Below, one piece after another: positions 30,338 through 31,066 of a stretch of DNA of 31,066 bases. Under the pieces are notes generated by a model. The model saw only the letters and a program-made list of their open reading frames with translations. It ran no database searches and was not told the origin of the DNA. The stretch lies in NCBI GenBank assembly GCA_964587755.1, contig CAZPMC010000025.1:1-31066 (forward strand). Direction: 5' to 3'. The number at the start of each line of letters is the position of its first letter. Position 1 is the stretch's first letter. Made by a program: the position numbers and the translations under genes. Source of the stretch: CAZPMC01 sp964587755. GTDB taxonomy: Bacteria > Bacillota > Clostridia > Acetivibrionales > DTU013.

Positions 30338-30649
30338 TTATTTGCAGCAGTTGTTCTCATCTGTAACCGTGTTTGGTGTAGTCAGCTCCTTTAGCAAAAG
30401 GCTGGCATAAGTGATACCCTTTTCACTTATTTTGTAGTGAGTCCATTTGCCTTCCTGTCGGCTCACCACAATACCCGACTTAACCAGAATCTTCATGTGG
30501 TAGGAAAGTCCTGACTGTCCTAAGTCCAGTTGTTCCAGCAAAACACAGGCACATTTTTCTCCGCTGCGAAGTAGTTCAAGTATATGCAATCGTTTTTCAT
30601 CACAAAATGCTTTAAAAACCTCGGTGTATTCATTGTAAGCGAGTGCCAA
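30338..30649 (-). CDS. ArsR family metalloregulatory repressor
   Basis: A 103-residue winged-helix repressor with the ArsR layout. A sensing helix near the N-terminus holds GEKCACVLLEQL (Cys-Ala-Cys, comparable with the CVC metal site of ArsR). The recognition helix is GQSGLSYHMKILVKSGIV, and the wing is RQEGKWTHYKIS. The C-terminal NNCCK could add thiol ligands. The TTG start is set by GAGGTGAT just upstream on the minus strand. The perfect palindrome ahead of it is its probable operator. It should repress its own gene and the permease/DUF2703 genes until As(III) or a related thiophilic ion binds. Confidence 0.9.
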   Translation of the reverse strand: MALAYNEYTEVFKAFCDEKRLHILELLRSGEKCACVLLEQLDLGQSGLSYHMKILVKSGIVVSRQEGKWTHYKISEKGITYASLLLKELTTPNTVTDENNCCK

Positions 30650-30659
30650 ATTATCACCT

Positions 30660-30681
30660 CACATCAAATTAATTTGATATG
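30660..30681. promoter_or_regulatory. ArsR-type operator upstream of the regulator gene
   Basis: The core ATCAAATTAATTTGAT (30663-30678) is a perfect 16-bp palindrome and contains ATCAA-N6-TTGAT. It extends to 30660-30681 with one mismatched pair. It covers about +1 to +18 of the minus-strand transcript, just before the ribosome site. Confidence 0.75.
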
Positions 30682-30686
30682 TTATT

Positions 30687-30715
30687 ATTATATGCCTCAA
30701 ATCATATTTAGGCAA
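30687..30715 (-). promoter_or_regulatory. Promoter of the arsenic-type operon
   Basis: On the minus strand TTGCCT (30710-30715, 4 of 6), a 17-bp spacer and exact TATAAT (30687-30692). Transcription would begin near 30680, at the edge of the palindrome. A bulged dyad (GCCT ... AGGC) fills the spacer. Confidence 0.7.
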
Positions 30716-30818
30716 TATATCTGAGAAATATCTAAAGCCTCAGCAGGAATTGTAGCCGTTAGGACAATTTCTTCATAGTAAATTTTCAATATAATCATAC
30801 TAATCTGATAAAAAACAA

Positions 30819-30827
30819 TGATATAAT
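30819..30827 (+). promoter_or_regulatory. Extended -10 promoter of the terminal gene
   Basis: TGATATAAT is TGN followed by an exact TATAAT (30822-30827). No good -35 is visible 17 bases upstream, which the extended -10 could compensate. The ATG follows at 30861. Confidence 0.5.
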
Positions 30828-30860
30828 TAATTTGGACATATATATATCAAGGGGATTGCT

Positions 30861-31066
30861 ATGCTAAAAAGGACCCGGTCTGTCAGTTTGAGAATTAAAA
30901 TTACGTTAATGTGCGTGACTATTACTTTACTGGCTCTTGTTGTTCAGACGATATTTTTTCAATATTCCTCCTCCAAATTAGTTTATGAACAAGCTCTCGA
31001 GGCCGGTATAAATCAACAATTTCCTTATTTATTACATTATCTTCAATTAACTTCTCGACCAGTGTT
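30861..31066 (+). CDS. N-terminus of a membrane sensor protein (partial)
   Basis: Sixty-eight codons are visible before the window ends. A short basic head (MLKRTRSVSLRIKI) is followed by one membrane helix (TLMCVTITLLALVVQTIFF) and the start of an extracytoplasmic region (QYSSSKLVYEQALEAGINQQF). This pattern is typical of sensor histidine kinases, diguanylate cyclases or chemoreceptors with a Cache-like sensor. AAGGGG stands about 8 bases before the ATG, and an extended -10 promoter lies upstream. The output domain lies outside the window, so the exact class cannot be given. Confidence 0.65.
   Translation, partial: MLKRTRSVSLRIKITLMCVTITLLALVVQTIFFQYSSSKLVYEQALEAGINQQFPYLLHYLQLTSRPV

Noticed and set aside
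30828..30848. TATATATA tract before the terminal gene as a repeat element
   Set aside because: It is a short AT-rich stretch in an AT-rich leader, with no unit structure beyond a few dinucleotides.
1..31066. CRISPR array, tRNA or rRNA genes, insertion sequences, integrase or toxin-antitoxin pair
   Set aside because: I looked for regularly spaced repeats, cloverleaf-type arms, transposase or recombinase motifs and paired small genes, and found none.

Overview
The window looks like chromosomal DNA from a low-GC, strictly anaerobic Gram-positive bacterium of the class Clostridia. The evidence is AT-rich sequence with strong AGGAGG-type ribosome binding sites and sigma-A promoters, an LtaS-like polyglycerol-phosphate transferase, a BlaI/M56 peptidase pair, a DUF438-hemerythrin-PAS protein, a PadR/DUF1700 pair and a YesM/YesN-type two-component system. 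I see no rRNA, tRNA, CRISPR array, transposase or phage gene. No stretch above about 250 bases lacks a gene or recognisable signal.

Layout. 1-3.4 kb: the 3' remnant of a YeiH-type transporter, a CPA1 cation/proton antiporter with two C-terminal TrkA_C (RCK_C) regions, then a Crp/Fnr-family regulator divergent from a NapH-like membrane ferredoxin, with an 18-bp palindrome between them. 3.5-6.9 kb: an LtaS-like enzyme and a DUF438/hemerythrin/PAS protein. 6.9-9.9 kb: a BlaI-type repressor with two operator-like dyads over its promoter, followed by an M56 (BlaR1-like) membrane peptidase with an unusual extracellular part. 10-11.3 kb (minus strand): a NagZ-like lipoprotein. 11.5-14.2 kb: a compact operon PadR - DUF1700/HAAS membrane protein - SDR - SDR. 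14.4-16 kb: a GT-C glycosyltransferase with an odd C-terminal tail. 16.1-18.7 kb: a three-gene metal operon made of a degenerate RIC-like protein, a P1B-type ATPase with CPG in place of CPC, and a free HMA protein. An FNR-type box lies upstream and a strong terminator follows. 18.8-28 kb: a YesN/YesM two-component system, a first YtfQ-like binding protein, then a complete YtfQ-YtfR-YtfT-YjfF-like sugar (galactofuranose-type) ABC transporter ending in a terminator. 28-30.7 kb (minus strand): an ArsR regulator, an ArsP-like permease and a DUF2703 Cys-rich protein whose 3' end runs out of frame into a broken Cys-rich gene. 30.86 kb to the end: the start of a membrane sensor protein.

How the parts fit. 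Several genes point to redox, nitric oxide or metal stress in an anaerobe: the Crp/Fnr regulator with its ferredoxin, the DUF438-hemerythrin protein, the RIC-like/ATPase/HMA operon and the arsenic-type operon. In three places the promoter geometry can be read directly. Two Crp/Fnr-type palindromes sit at class II activator distance from a -10 box, and an ArsR-type box lies just downstream of a good promoter. The most interesting candidate for a poorly described system is the 16.2-18.7 kb metal operon. The DUF2703/Cys-rich gene junction and the 12-mer AAGAACCGTCCC, present three times in intergenic DNA, are the best structural oddities.
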